Assembly (NCBI RefSeq): GCF_001039355.2
Contig: NW_019775837.1
Span: 62,001-126,000, forward strand
Length of the DNA: 64,000 nt
Direction of reading: 5' to 3'
From: Lingula anatina
Lineage: Eukaryota > Brachiopoda > Lingulata > Lingulida > Lingulidae
Shown here: in pieces, positions 1 to 13,075 of the stretch
How the letters are laid out: every line of letters begins with the position of its first letter
Numbering within the stretch: position 1 is the stretch's first letter
Translations under genes and position numbers: made by a program
The notes under the pieces: model-generated
The model's input: only the letters and a program-made list of their open reading frames with translations
What the model was told of the DNA's origin: nothing
The model's database searches: none

Positions 1-22
1 ATTCTTCTTTTCATTCTTACAG

Positions 23-1075
23 CAACAGCACACGCCGCACCATCGAGGAACTTCAGCACACCATCACGGAGATCGAGGCCCGCTACAGAAGCGAGCTTGG
101 CCGCCTGAAGAAGAAACTGGAGGCTGAAATCAGAGATCTTGAGATCGCCTTGGACGCTGCAACCAAGAAGGCAAAGGACTTTGAAGCTAAGTGCAGAGTA
201 CTGGAAGTCAGAGTAAAGGTTTGTATATTTGTTTTGTTGAAAGGCACTGTGAAAATTACCTCATTAGATTCCACCATAGCGCTTTGACGAACGAGTCTTA
301 TGCTTTTAACAGGCTAATAATAGTGGCTATTATTATTATTATTATTATAGTAATGATAATGATTATTAAAAAGCAATAACCTATTTTTAAGATGTGGTTT
401 TTAATTTATTATTGGAAATGGATGTAACCGGTTGATAGGACCTTGAAATAATCGTTTTATGACCGTGGATGCCATTTTATTTAAGGAACTCGAAGTCCTG
501 CTTGAGGATGAGCGCCGCCGTGCCGACGATGCCACCAACGCCCTTGGCAACTCTGAGAGAAGAAGAATCCAGCTTGCACAGGAGCTTGAGGACGTCAGGA
601 GTCTGTACGAAACCGTGAGTTTTCAGAATTTCAAATTTTGATCAGGAAAGTTATACTTATTGCAACGGCCATCAGGGAAAGTTGACGGAAACGTATTGAG
701 AAGGCGCGTTGAAAGTGGCACGCACCATTTGTCGGTATTTATATATAAGGCGTAGTACTGTTAACATTAACATTCATTTAAGTAGACAAATTAGTTCTAA
801 GTTTATCTGGCAAGACGACGCAATGCGCGTTTCCTCCATTCTATTAACGCAATCATGATATTTTCCCGCACAGTCCGAGAGAGCCCGCAAGGCCTCTGAG
901 AACGAACTGCACGACGCCAACACCCGCATCAGCGAGATCACCATCCAGATCAACACTCTCACCAACGACAAGAGACGCCTGGAGGGTGACATTGGTGCTA
1001 TCCAGTCCGATCTTGATGATGCACTGAATGCCAGCAGGGAAGCTGAGGACAGAGCTAACAGGTAGGAAAACATTA

Positions 1076-1109
<34 letters not shown>

Positions 1110-2376
1110 TTTAATTTTAAGAATATGTTTGCACAGCACATATGCTACTCGGTGCCTTTGAATAACCCAGGTAACTCGACCGCACTCATAATTCTTTCTT
1201 CATTTTCACATCTCGTCGCAACTGCTAAGCACATCTAACACATTTGCAAAACCAACGTCTTCATATTCCAGACTGCAGGCTGAAGTAAGCCGACTTGCTG
1301 ACGAACTCCGCCAGGAACAGGAGAACTACAAACACGCCGAGAGCCTGCGCAAACAGCTGGAGGTTGAGATTAGAGAGATCACCATCAAGTTGGAGGAGGC
1401 TGAGGCATGGGCCCAGAGGGAAGGAAAGAGAATGGTCGCCAAGTTGCAGGCTAGAGTAAGTAAAATACAGCCAGTGGTGGGGCTTATTAATCAATGCTTG
1501 TCATTCTTTTAATCATTATTCAAATCATATTTTATTATCGATAGAATAGATATCACTATAAATCGAAATGATGGTTGGTTATTTAACGTATGGCAACTCA
1601 CTAAAGTTAACCGAGGCTCACGACTGAAAAAATTGATGCTCGGTTAGTGAGTAGAAAGGCATTTTTAAACTTTATTCTAGTTTCTTATTAAAAAATCCTC
1701 TACTTTCGTCTAGGTCCGTGACTTGGAAGCCGAGCTGGAGGCCGAGCAGCGCCGCCAGAGAGACACATTGGGAGCCCTGCGCAGAGTGGAGCGTAGCTAC
1801 AAAGAGATCATCGTTCAGGCTGAGGATGACCGCAGATCGGTCGTTGACCTCCAGGACTTGATCGACAAACTGAATCTTAAGATCAAGGCATACAAACGCC
1901 AGCTTGAGGAAGCCGTAAGTATTGACTGTGGAATCTCTATGTCGTCGTACAGTAGTGAGGACGTTGTTGTCTTTAGCTATGGCAACTTCATAAAATCTGA
2001 ATTTATATCTAGAATTGTCACGCGAATCTTATCCGTTGACAGGAGCTGGGTTAAATGACAGGAGTTCGAATATAGTGGCACGAATGAAGTTTAAAATAAT
2101 TACACAGTAATTTAAGGCGTTATTTCTCAAGTGATAAAATATCCTTCAAAATTCTTCCTAAATAATTTTTAAGTGTTCTCTGAGAATTTCACAAATTTTC
2201 TGCTTCTTTTTTTTTATCAGGAGGAAGTGACGACCATTACCCTGAACAAATACCGCAAACTACAGGGTATGTTGGAAGAATCAGAATCCAGAGCTGACGC
2301 AGCTGTGCACGCCGCCCTTCGCTCCAGGCGCTCCATGTCTGTTACCAGGGAAACGTACAGAGTTGTAAAAGCATAA
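23..2376 (+). CDS. Paramyosin, C-terminal part (six exons; 5' end outside window)
   Basis: Paramyosin forms the core of invertebrate thick filaments as a parallel two-stranded coiled coil. Coding exons: 23-218, 486-614, 874-1061, 1272-1455, 1714-1914, 2221-2376, together 350 residues plus stop, all joined in frame by GT-AG introns. The product is almost entirely charged heptad repeat with no proline, including the family segments [20 protein letters not shown] and [15 protein letters not shown]. It ends in a short non-helical Ser/Arg tail, [18 protein letters not shown], very like the tail of nematode UNC-15, where Ser residues are phosphorylation sites. Full-length paramyosin is about 870 residues, so roughly the last 40% is present. 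The first donor could be at 219 (used here) or at 213, which would remove Val-Lys in frame. Myosin heavy chain rod is the alternative, but the REIT..LEEAEA block and the tail favour paramyosin. Confidence 0.93.
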
Positions 2377-3255
2377 ATAGGTATGCCAGGCAGAATACAT
2401 ACTTGCTGTTATTTCGCACAGTAGATGCGCTATTATTGTCTCGGAAACACATTTGATCTCATGAAAATTATGTAATTAAGTAATTTGTTCCAAACTCAGC
2501 ATTTTTATCGCCGTTTATGCACCCGTCATACTGAAAAGAAATCTGCAGCTTGTAATGGCTTTCGAGTCGCTGAGCTATTTATATTGGAACTTATCTATTT
2601 ATGAGTTCCATTCCTAACATTTTTCTTCTTTTTTTCCAGCTTCTATACGTCTCAAGTGCCCTGTGTTTTAAATCACCCAGCTACTTTCACAAACTGTTAC
2701 ATTTTAACTGAATGGAGATCACTTTAGACATAAAACGAAACAAAAACTTGGCTATTCTTTCGTATATTTGTTGTAACTGAACTAAAACTGTGGAACAAAG
2801 TACACTGAGGAAACCAAGTATTTTTACGTCATCTTCATCTTGGAGGGGGTCACGTGATCATCGCTGATTGGGTGGGTCCACTAGGCTGCGCCATCTTGAC
2901 TTTCCATCGTACCAACAGCAACACCAACCAACGCCACTGAATGCCATTTAACCAACCGGTGGTCAAGCGATTCCCTTTCTCGATGCCATGTCCGGCATGT
3001 GCGACACTGCCCATGTTTATATTTGTTATGTTGTTATAAACTTTTGTATGTATTTTACAATGCTGATATATTTAGGACTACTTGAACTAGCTTTTATATA
3101 TTAAATGACAGTGATGATTCAAGAGGGAGAACATAGTACGTGATTTTATTTTGTTGTGAAGACAGGATGACGTGCAATAGATATATTGAATAGTGCACCA
3201 CTAAAGACTAACAAGATGTGGAGGTTGCACATGAAAACTATCACCAAGGAATAAA
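2377..3255 (+). other. Probable paramyosin 3' UTR with a possible intron
   Basis: Four bases after the stop codon there is a GTATGC donor-like site at 2381, and a strong polypyrimidine tract with an AG lies at 2638-2639. A 3' UTR intron of about 259 bp is therefore plausible. AATAAA at 3250-3255 is a candidate polyadenylation signal. None of this can be proved without transcript data. Confidence 0.4.
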
Positions 3256-4420
3256 ATTCTGTTCGAACAGTGTATGTGTTGAGGAGCAATACAGTTAAAA
3301 AGACGAGGAAGCGCACCACTGCTTGTAGGGCTAGAAATAGCAAACGTGACATACCTTGTGAAATCCAGGAGTGCTCACGACGATAGATGTCATCACCAAT
3401 CGGGTCGACTCTCCTAATTCCAGGACGAAGCAGGACCGACGTTTAAAAGCTGCAATGGATGATATCTTATGGGTGGGTGGAATTGGTACATCCCGTTTAC
3501 CCTTGTGTGGTTCCCAACTCTATTGACACCCCTGTGTGCTGTTGTGAGCTGGCGCTTCTGTCGCTGGACAAACAAGCTACTTGGGTGCATAGCGACATCT
3601 AGCGGTGGTGAGAGAGTGCAGGCACACGTGTCTCGAGAGCTGGATGCACGGAATTGTTACGGGTGTGTCAGTTTCAGCCATTCCCACAGGCCTCGCCGAC
3701 TCTGTAGTTTGAATTTTAACTTTAAAGGACTGCAGCACACCGCCTCCCTTTCCAGCCTATTTCGAACATTGCGGAAAGGTTGTGAAATATAGAGGTGTAA
3801 AGCGGTCCTAATTTTTTTCTTCAAAATGTAAAAACAATGTAAGATAGGATGGGAAAGCGAAAAGAGAGAGATGGAGATACTTTTATTTCTTTTATTATGG
3901 AGGACGAAGTGGCCTTTCCTACCTTTTAGATGTTATGACCTGCAGCTGCGCATGCGCCTCGTCAATCCACTGGTAGTGTCGTCTGCTCCAGGCCACGTCG
4001 TCGTCCATTTTCCGCCATTTTATGGCAGTCGATTTGTACTCAGCTCATGGCCATGTTGATGAGAATAAAATCGCTGAATAAGCGAAATTTGTCGTTGTTA
4101 TGGCAATTAATGTATGATGTATCTCAATCATGTAGCAATCATGTCTTAAAAAAGAAAAATATATATATAAAACTACAGCGCATGAATAGCCCTTTCCTAG
4201 CCTATTAGTATTGATTAACACATCCAACTGTTACAGAACCGTCCGAAAGTCATTCCTCTATACCCCCCTTTTTCAAGGCGAATACAATACAGTTAACGTA
4301 GCAAATTTCTTGGCGGGACTGTAAAATATCTGTGTATTTTAAACTGTTTACCCTCTATGAGTGAAACTCTACTATTCCTAAACTATTTTATACCACAAGA
4401 TTCTCCCCCGATACCTTTCA

Positions 4421-4470
<50 letters not shown>

Positions 4471-5709
4471 TATGATTACACCATTCTCTAAAATCTAGAA
4501 AGCCTACTCTGTTATGTATGTGAACGGTTATCATAACAGACAGGAAAGTAATTTTATTTACTAGATTACACTTTAAGGCATTTTTAAAATATTAAATATG
4601 AATTTCAGGTACACATTTGGGTCTATTTCTGAGACTTAATTTTGAATACGTTTTCAAATCTACCACATTCAATATAGCAGACATAATATTACATCGTAAA
4701 TACATGTATATAAACTTTATAATTCAACTATCTTTCTGACCAGGTGAATACAATACGTCACACTTATGCCCAGCTATCAGAAAATACATTACATATACAA
4801 AAGCGTGTACCCACTTCGTGTCTTAATTTTCAAAAATGTCGATGCATTACGGAAAACTTAACAAAGAGTTTAATGCCGTTTACATGTGCCGATTTACCAT
4901 CATTTGCTCACTTCACTGTGTAGGTTTGGAACATTTTATGAAAAATATATACAGTCTGGATATAAATGCTCTGGTTAAAAGATAAAACAGTGCCGCAAGA
5001 CTTCCATACAAATGCTAGCGTTTACCTCACAACAGGATTCAAGTTTATAATGGCTTTTCTATGAGACAACAATATTCACGTATCTTGAACATTTCAAAAA
5101 TTAAGAATGATAACATTCATGATACATACTCCTTTTCAATAGATATACCAGCAAAATGCGTCAGCGTTCTATTGAAAATCACCTCATTCAATTAATCTGC
5201 TTGGAAATGAAGGTAATAAAATTACACCAATTTCGAGGACTTGGGCATTACAGATAGGATACCAAACAACTTGCGTCAAGTCTTCTTTATGTTACTTGAA
5301 AGTGGTCGACACTGCAATCAACTCACAACGTTGCTATCATGCATCGCCATGTTGAGGGTCAATACCAGTTTCATTGCTTATCAAAATCTGAGTGATTTTA
5401 TTCCAAATCAACGCCAATTAATAACTGCAAAGTGCGTCCCTTGGATTTTGATAAGGCGCGACGGTGGAAGAGTTCAATCGTCTGCCCGAGATGGGTGCTA
5501 GTTTAGTGTTTATAAAAAATAAAAAAATGTAGTATCTTAAACTTATAGGCCTATATATGTGTTTCCAAATGTAATTATTTTTGACCATTTTCATATGCAT
5601 TCACTGTGTCACACTCGCTAGTTAAAATCTGAGTCAACAGGTGTTTTATGCATATCAAATGAGCCAGCGTCTACACATAATGGGTAGGTCTACCTATCGG
5701 CACCGCCCG
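3256..5709. other. Intergenic region with AT microsatellite
   Basis: No exon with coding signature was recognised. An open frame of 107 codons at 3469-3792 has no recognisable domain and no codon pattern like the neighbours. The only clear structure is the AT dinucleotide run at 4423-4467. Confidence 0.6.
4423..4467. repeat. (AT)n microsatellite
   Basis: A pure AT dinucleotide run of about 45 bp in intergenic DNA. Confidence 0.95.
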
Positions 5710-5717
5710 TATAAAAG
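5710..5717 (+). promoter_or_regulatory. TATA box of the lectin-ShKT gene
   Basis: TATAAAAG lies 86 bp upstream of the start codon at 5803, placing transcription start near 5740 and giving a 5' UTR of about 60 nt. The preceding bases are GC-rich (ACCGCCCG), as is common around a TATA element. Confidence 0.6.
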
Positions 5718-5802
5718 TTAAACTGGTAGGAAGAGAATTTAGAAAAAGTCAATTCGACAGGAGAACTGCCGGAGTATTCACACGTTATTTTTAAGATTTA
5801 AA

Positions 5803-6538
5803 ATGGATTCGAAATCTGTACTTGTGGTTTGCCTGGTTGTATTACTGGAACTGCATCAAGGCAATGCAGGTAAATGTGCTTCTTTTGCTTCTTTAATTCA
5901 ATCAAATTACTACCTTCTTATTACTAAAAAACCAAAGGTTATTACGGTCAGAGTTCAAACGTGTACAGTAAATTTTCCACAACCGCAAAGGTATGATTAT
6001 CAAAACATGTGAGTGCGCATACCCTTATACATGTAAAATAGTCCGTGCATCGAAAAAAGCAATTATTGTACAGAGAAGAAAATGTTAAGTTTATTGTTTG
6101 TACGATTTAATGCAAACTGTGCTGTTCGAATTGCATAAATTGGTTGTTTTAGTTTAAAAATATGCGTTTTATTAATGCATTTATTTTTGGTCAGAAAATA
6201 TAGTGAATACGACAAAGAAAACTACACTAGGGCGGTAGAGTGGCATTTTGAAATCATACGCATTTTGCAACTTAAGAAGTACGTAAATACACGTTTTGCT
6301 ACATATTTTAGTAGGAACTGAATATCGATATTGTCCAAGACTGCAAATGCCTTCATTCGGGAGCTTTTCAATCTAGGCCAGCGCTACTGTCTCCGTCAAA
6401 TGCAGTAGTTAAGTTGAAAATCGCCGTATTTAGCATTTAGCGCATATTGTTTAGCATCGATGCTTATTTTTACGTTAACACAACACTTAACTTTTTAGAA
6501 ACAATCTTCACTTGACTCTCATGGCTCTCATGAGTCTA

Positions 6539-6577
<39 letters not shown>

Positions 6578-9500
6578 TAGTGTGGGTTTAAAGTATTATA
6601 CAGAAAAAGTGTGTATTCACTTTTTTCGTTGGTCTCAAAATGCGTTTGATTGCGAAATGCTGCTCTTCAGAGCGTAGATCTCTCTCGGAGCAGATCATGC
6701 GCTCCGCCTTTTTGTATCTCTTTTTATGTTTTTAAAATATACAAAAAACGAAATGCATAATTCTATTATTAAATCGGTTTTTATATCATGTTAAATTATC
6801 TGTACTCAAAGATGGAAAAGCGGTTTTGTAGGAGTCAGCTTCCATTTGTATTTAATATCACACATTTCCCTATCTACATGGCATTGTAATCAAGGGTGAA
6901 AGAGAGATTTATAGAGACGCATTACCTTTTTAATTAAAATAAAGAAAAAATAAGATAACGCACGCTGACAGGCTCTTTAAAAGAACATATTTTCACATTA
7001 GGCTTCCTGTTTGTCCTCAGATTTGTTTCAGTAATTTAGCATATTGGAGCGTACAGCGTTAATTAGCACAATGCAAACATTCGGTTGTGGCTTAGGGCAT
7101 ACGTAAGAAGTCATTACAAGTTGATCTTTGACAAGCTCAGCAAGGCCGCATGCAAAGTTTACCGTAGCGTATAAACATTTATCAAACTCAATTTAATTTA
7201 AATTGCTCTATTCAAAGTTTTTATCGCGCGTTGCCGTGTAATAAAATTCTCCAGAATCCTAGATACCAAGATAGTCAACCATTCTAAGTGCCGCGTTGGC
7301 ACTGGGACCAAGAAAAAACAATTTTTAAAAAAGAGAATTTAAGCAAATTCTCTACATTCTTTTTTCTTTGAAATGAAATGGTAACATTCCAACCTTTGTC
7401 CGAGATTTGCTCACACACGTCCGGGTCCCTTTAAAAAAAATGTCCTCAAAAATGCACCCCCTGGACCCGCGGGTGACCTCTTGCCTCCGACGTGCACAAA
7501 GACTAGCAAATTACGAGAAAAGGCCTCATAGAAATACCCGCACAGGCGATTATTATTAAACGATTTTGAACAGTTATTAAAATTTGATTTATTGAATGAT
7601 TATATAGATTACAGTTCTTTCAATAAATGGGACATTTGGGCTAGAGATGCGTGATGACTAAAATGATTAATTATATTAATTAATTAATTATATTAATTAT
7701 GAAAAATGAAAAATTATGAAAAAACTTATTAGCCGGAGTTTTCCTTGCCCGTTTTGCAATATTCCCAATCAAGCCCCGCCTTTCTTCCGAGTAAAATGAA
7801 AAAAAAAAACTGATATACTCATTGAACAGAAACTATGATTTTTCCAGCATGGCAAAACTTCCTGGGACAATATTACAAGTTCATAGCGCAGCCAAAGACA
7901 TGGTCCGACAGTAATGCCTACTGCCAGTCCCAATACGGCGCCAAGTTAGCCGAACCAGACGACAAAATCAAGCAGTTCTGGATGGGGCAGACGATCAATC
8001 ATATTTACACATCAAATTCCCACCTAAACTGGTGGGTAGGCATCACGGATATGGGACAGGAGGGACACTTCCGTACCGGCAGTGGGAAGCAGGTCACTGT
8101 TTCTGGTAAATTTATTGGGATATCCAACCATTATCTGTAAATGAAAATGAGTTGTATTAACATTGGCTTTCACAAAGGAAATTAAGCATGTAACTTATTT
8201 CTCTCGTTTTTACAATGACACCTATTTATACCATAAATCTAGAATATACAGTATCTGCTGAACTGGGAAATTTCTGTATTTCAACATGACTATTTCACGG
8301 ATGTTAATCAATTTTTATCTTTCCGTTTTTGTGCTGTACTAAAATATTTCTTGTTTTCAGCTGCTGGACGTGGAGATTGCGTTCACATTGTAACCAACCC
8401 AGTGTCCTTGACCGACGCCAATTGCGCTCTTGCGCAGCCTTTCATCTGTGAATGTGAGTACTTTTATCCAAAATTTTGCGTTTCGCATTTCGCTTTTGTA
8501 TTCCAACCAGTTTCTTGCATTATTTCTGTGTCGTCTCTTTTTGGACTATCTTGATGCCCATTGATTAAACTTATCATCGTTGCAGATTTAGTGTGTCCAT
8601 GATGCTGTGTCACTCACCATTTTTGTAAGGCTTGTTTGAACTTTTAAACAGATCAGTTTCGTCACTGATCAGTACCATTTGTATTATTTTAAAATTTTCA
8701 GATAGTACTTCGTGTTATCATGTTGCGTGCAAGATTTACCACGCTCTTAATGGTTTACACTTACCGTTTTTTCCTATTTCAGCCTCTTCAATCCCGACAA
8801 CTCCTTCAGCCTGCACCGATGCTATTCCGAACTGTGCAGCTTACGGCGCCAGTGTCTGCACGGAGTACGCCGGCTGGGCAGGGAAAAACTGCCCGGCTTT
8901 CTGCCAACGCTGTCAACCTGGTGAGCTTTTTAAACGCTTGTTGTTAAATCTACATCCCGAAAAGTTTACAGTAAATTTGAACATCCATGATTTGTCTAGA
9001 CATAAAACTGCTTCATGACAAACGATGCAGTGCAATGTACGACTAGTCGAACAAAAATAACATAGTTAACATTGGTAATAATTATATTTCAGCTACAACT
9101 ACAACCACCACGACTACGACAACTAGCCCCCCACTCTGCGTAGACAGTATTTCCAACTGTGCGGACTACGGTGCTTCTGTGTGCACTGAATATGCAGGGT
9201 GGTCTCAAACCAACTGCAAAGCTTTCTGCGGACTTTGTCCCGGTAAGTTTTTTTTTCAGGATCTATTCTTTTATCATCTAAATCAAGTGCGAGAAATGAC
9301 ACATATTATTAAATTTGTAAAAATGATATATTCTTAAAATATTATTACACTTTATTTTGAAGCAATTGGAAGCTATTATAGGCCTACTGAGTAGGAGAAA
9401 AAGATAATGATAAAATAATATTGTGTAGAATTATATATTTTAATATAAAATTAAATGTGTGGTTTCAGAGAAGAGGCAATATCCGATATAACAGAGTCTC

Positions 9501-9668
9501 TGGCGTTGTAAACGTAAAATGCTTAGTAGATTTTTTTGATTCATTTTAGCACCGGCGTGCAAGGATACTTTATCCAATTGTAACGAGTACGGAAGTCCCG
9601 ACTACGCGTGCGCGTACAAAACCTGGGCAAAAAATAACTGCGCCAAGTACTGTGGTCTTTGTCCCTAG
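5803..9668 (+). CDS. Secreted C-type-lectin-like protein with three ShKT domains (six exons)
   Basis: Exons: 5803-5869, 7848-8105, 8361-8453, 8783-8920, 9093-9242, 9550-9668; 274 residues, every intron in phase 1. Residues 1-22 are a signal peptide ending GNA. Residues 23-139 form a CTLD with the core WWVGITD motif and four canonical cysteines (AYC, GDC, ANC, ICE). The long loop between GSGKQVTVS and AAGRGDC is very short: no EPN/QPD triplet is present and the WND position reads LTD, so calcium-dependent sugar binding is probably lost. Three six-Cys ShKT domains follow (about 149-182, 201-234, 239-273), one per exon. A ten-Thr linker that may be O-glycosylated separates the first two. ShKT domains occur in channel-blocking peptides but also in many lectins and astacin proteases, so the name alone does not imply toxicity. 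A secreted recognition or matrix role is inferred. AATAAA at 9966-9971 is a candidate poly(A) signal. Confidence 0.88.
6542..6575. repeat. Poly-A tract in lectin intron 1
   Basis: A run of 34 A residues within the 1,978-bp first intron. It could be the tail of an old retroposed element, but no element body was recognised beside it. Confidence 0.9.
7661..7705. repeat. AT-rich palindromic stretch in lectin intron 1
   Basis: Repeated ATTAATTA/TTATATTAATTA units form a self-complementary AT-only stretch about 140 bp before exon 2. It is probably simple-sequence DNA, and no function can be supported. Confidence 0.6.
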
Positions 9669-9971
9669 ATTATCACACGGTGTGGTGTGGTGTATAATGA
9701 AATTTTATAGACATTTCTTAGTGATATACGCATTGTGCAGAAAATCCTGGAACTTTACTGCGGTTGATTTTTGAGCGATAAAGCGCACTCCTTTCATTAA
9801 AAATCTTTTGACAAATGCAACTGTTAATTAAATAGTTAAGTGTACGACTGGTATACTTTTCAGACCTGAGCTGTATTTCTTTCAGTTGATAAACTTCTTT
9901 TTCGACAAGTTGTTCCTTTGAGATATAGGCCTAACTCTTTAAGAACGTGAAAAATAATTTTTGGAAATAAA

Positions 9972-11893
9972 CAATTAAGCTACATTGTACTATCTATTAC
10001 GTGTAAAACAAATCACTTTGACTGTACACCTGTAGGCTATGTCATACAACATTCGAAAATGTGATTATGTAACTTTGTGACGAATCGTGTCTGTTCCGTA
10101 TGGTCACTGTTTTTAATGCGTCGTCGCATCGGTGTAAACAATAGCATCTTAGTGAGACATTGCATGTAAATTAGCGGCTATTCAGAAATAATTCGTGTAT
10201 AATTCAGTCGCAAATCTTCGTGAGTTATGTTTATTGTATAAATTAGGTCATTGTATGGAGTGTATATTTGACTAGCACGATGATATGTTACCTTACCAAT
10301 GTATATATCATATAATGTGTGCTGAATAAAATGCTTAGAATGTATTATACCAGTGTAGTGTAAACACACTGTATAACCAGGTTCAGCCTTTTTTCCTAGG
10401 GTCTTCTGAAACAAAAGAACTTTGTCACACACTGAAGGATAGACCTTAATGTGGCAACATTAGTTTTCAGAAAATTTCAGCTCTTTCAACGCTCAATTCA
10501 CAGCCAAGGTAAACCATATCTCAAAGCGAAATAGAGACTGTTGAATTTCACTCTTGATGACACAGATAAAACATCAGAAGATTTTCAAAAGTATTCTGAC
10601 TGAAGTTTTTTTGATAGGGACCCGCTGAGGTGATGAATATTGCTACAACGGTAACAGTAGTGTAAACGTTGTCTTACCGTGGTTGACTAGTAAATTAACC
10701 TCGAATCAAATGCACAGCCTGCACTCGTGCTGACATCTGGGGGGTATACTTGATGAGGTGACTGGATTGCTTAGTGTAGTTTCAAGCCTATTCACACTTC
10801 ACACCACTTCACATAAGCCATCAAATATAAAATGAACTTAGTTATTTTCGACAATCAAAGAGAGGGTGTAAGATAATTTTGATTTTATTAACGTCTCACG
10901 TTAAATTAAACCCACCCTACTAAGGGTTATGAGAGACTAAAACCTGTTATGTGAAAGTACAATCAAAATTCATAAAAGTTCTTTAAAGTAAATTATTGAT
11001 CATTTAAACAACAACAACAACAATAACAAAAAATTAAAAACTTTTTCAATCCCTCTCGTCTGTATTTAAATTTAATTCTGCTCCACATCATTGCGCGTAC
11101 CATTTTGTTGTCTTATATTGTACCAGTAAATGTTCATTTTGCATATAATCTTTTCAGTGTCATTAAATGGATCAAAATGTTTTTCCAAAAGAATCGGATA
11201 AGAATCGGGTAATATAAGGGTCTGTGCAACGTTGAAAAACGTTCCATATTGTCCCACATGCAGGACCGGGACCTACGTTATTGCATATATAAGTAATTAT
11301 AGAAAGTAAAATTCGATAAAATAAATAGATGAAAATGGCTTCGCGTTAAAACGGTGTAGCTTATGGAAATTAAAATAAAGGTATACAGTTTCAATTGTAT
11401 TTAAATGGGACCCTGTATGTACCCCAACTCTACACTTCTTATCCTCTTTTTGGCACAAATAAGCTAACATTGGCCAGGGAAGTATTTTAATAGGCCTACT
11501 TAAATGGCCAATGTTACGCGAAGACCGATAATGATGTTATGGTTTTACAGAGCCTCTCGAAAAATAGAACATGTTAAAATTGTATTGTGAAATCGTAATT
11601 AAATGCGACCAGGTTTTGACACGTGTGATAGAGATGCTTTTTAAAGACCCATCTTGAATGCGCAGATAACTTTGACAAGCTGTTGAAAAACCTTTGTTTT
11701 CCTATGACATATTTCCATTTGTTTGCACCTGCACATTTCCCGTGCACTTTTTGTAGAAGATTATACCTACACCGTGTTTGTACATGTAACCACGACAACC
11801 GCCGTTTGAGTCGGTGGCGTCTCTTTCCAAACCACTCTGTTTTGATGAATAATCCCCTGGGATATTAGACGCACATTTGATAAATTGCTGTGT
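9972..11893. other. Intergenic region, nothing recognised
   Basis: Between the lectin poly(A) signal and the start of the large duplication there is AT-rich DNA with only short, unconvincing open frames and no recognisable domain or repeat family. Confidence 0.5.
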
Positions 11894-12601
11894 AATCTCC
11901 CACAATCCACCCAATTAAAAATTCACAAACTCCCCGCTACCAAGGGAACGAAGGTTTTCATCACTTTTTAGACTGTTCACATGGCTGCACACCTTCTCAG
12001 TCGCACAAGCAAAATGAAGGAAACAAAGTTTAAACGGAATAGGTTTTCGAATATCTCTTCACGCCTATCAGCATATGTCATTGAACAAAGAGATGAGAGC
12101 CTCTTAGAGAAAGCCTAATTATGTACTCCAAGTTAATGCATGTTTGTAATAGGGTTGAGATCTATTGAATATTTATAAAACTTTTTAATACCTGTTTCAT
12201 AACGATTGGTTGGGTTGAAATTTATAGGATGTTGTTTTAAAACGTATGGCACACGGGGCATCGAGTAAATGGAAAAAGGACAACATGCATATTCAAAATA
12301 CATTCTTCGGTGTATACAAGAAATGTTGTGTTGGCAAAGGCTGATCAGTGCGTTTCTAAATGATTTGAAGTTAAAACTTGACTTTCCAAAATCCACTTAG
12401 ATCTTTAACATTGATATAAACAGAGCGGTTTAATGATACCTTTGTCGACTAATGAAGTCTCAGTACTGAGTTCAATCGCCTATTCTCCACTTCAAAACTG
12501 CAGTTTAGTGGTAGCGAATGGTCATCGTTGATGGCGCTCGATGGCCTGCCGCCAATCAATGGCACACAGAAATATCTTAAAGTGGATTAAAGAGCTTCAT
12601 T

Positions 12602-13075
12602 AACTTTGCATGCAATCAGACGCCATTCTCGGAAACAATCCATTTAGAACAATAAGAGTGATATTCGAGCACACGTGTGTTTTGTCTCCGTTTTTTTTCA
12701 AAATTCATTAAGGGGTAAAAGATGACAGTCATTAAAGATTGTATTATAAGTATTATTCCATTTATAAATTATTAAAATACGTCTGAACACAAGGAATTGC
12801 AATTATCTCATTTTCACGTCTGGTTATTTTTTCCACGAATTATTTTCTACGGGCCACTGTTATTCCTGTCATATTGAAAAATGATAGAGTATACTTGGTG
12901 CGGCAAATTATAAATGGATTATTTATACGAGACTGATATTACTATTGTCTCTTGCAGTTCATTCAACGGTATCAGTTTTTGTGAATATGTTTTCCCTTAG
13001 TCGTGCCGTTGGGATAAATACTGAGAAGAAATGATGAGTTTTCAGTAATACATGTAGTTTATTAAGCCCAATATT
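12602..13075. other. Segment present only in left copy of duplication A
   Basis: The flanking text on both sides aligns to a single uninterrupted point near 21381 in the right copy, so this stretch of about 475 bp is an insertion/deletion polymorphism. No coding motif or terminal repeat was recognised in it. Confidence 0.65.

Noticed and set aside
23-2376. Myosin heavy chain rod instead of paramyosin
   Set aside because: The [30 protein letters not shown] and RRSMSVTRE segments match paramyosin, and the C-terminal tail is of UNC-15 type.
3469-3792. Plus-strand 107-codon frame between paramyosin and the lectin gene
   Set aside because: No recognisable domain, and the hydrophobic N-terminus is interrupted by charged residues. 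There is no promoter or splice evidence.
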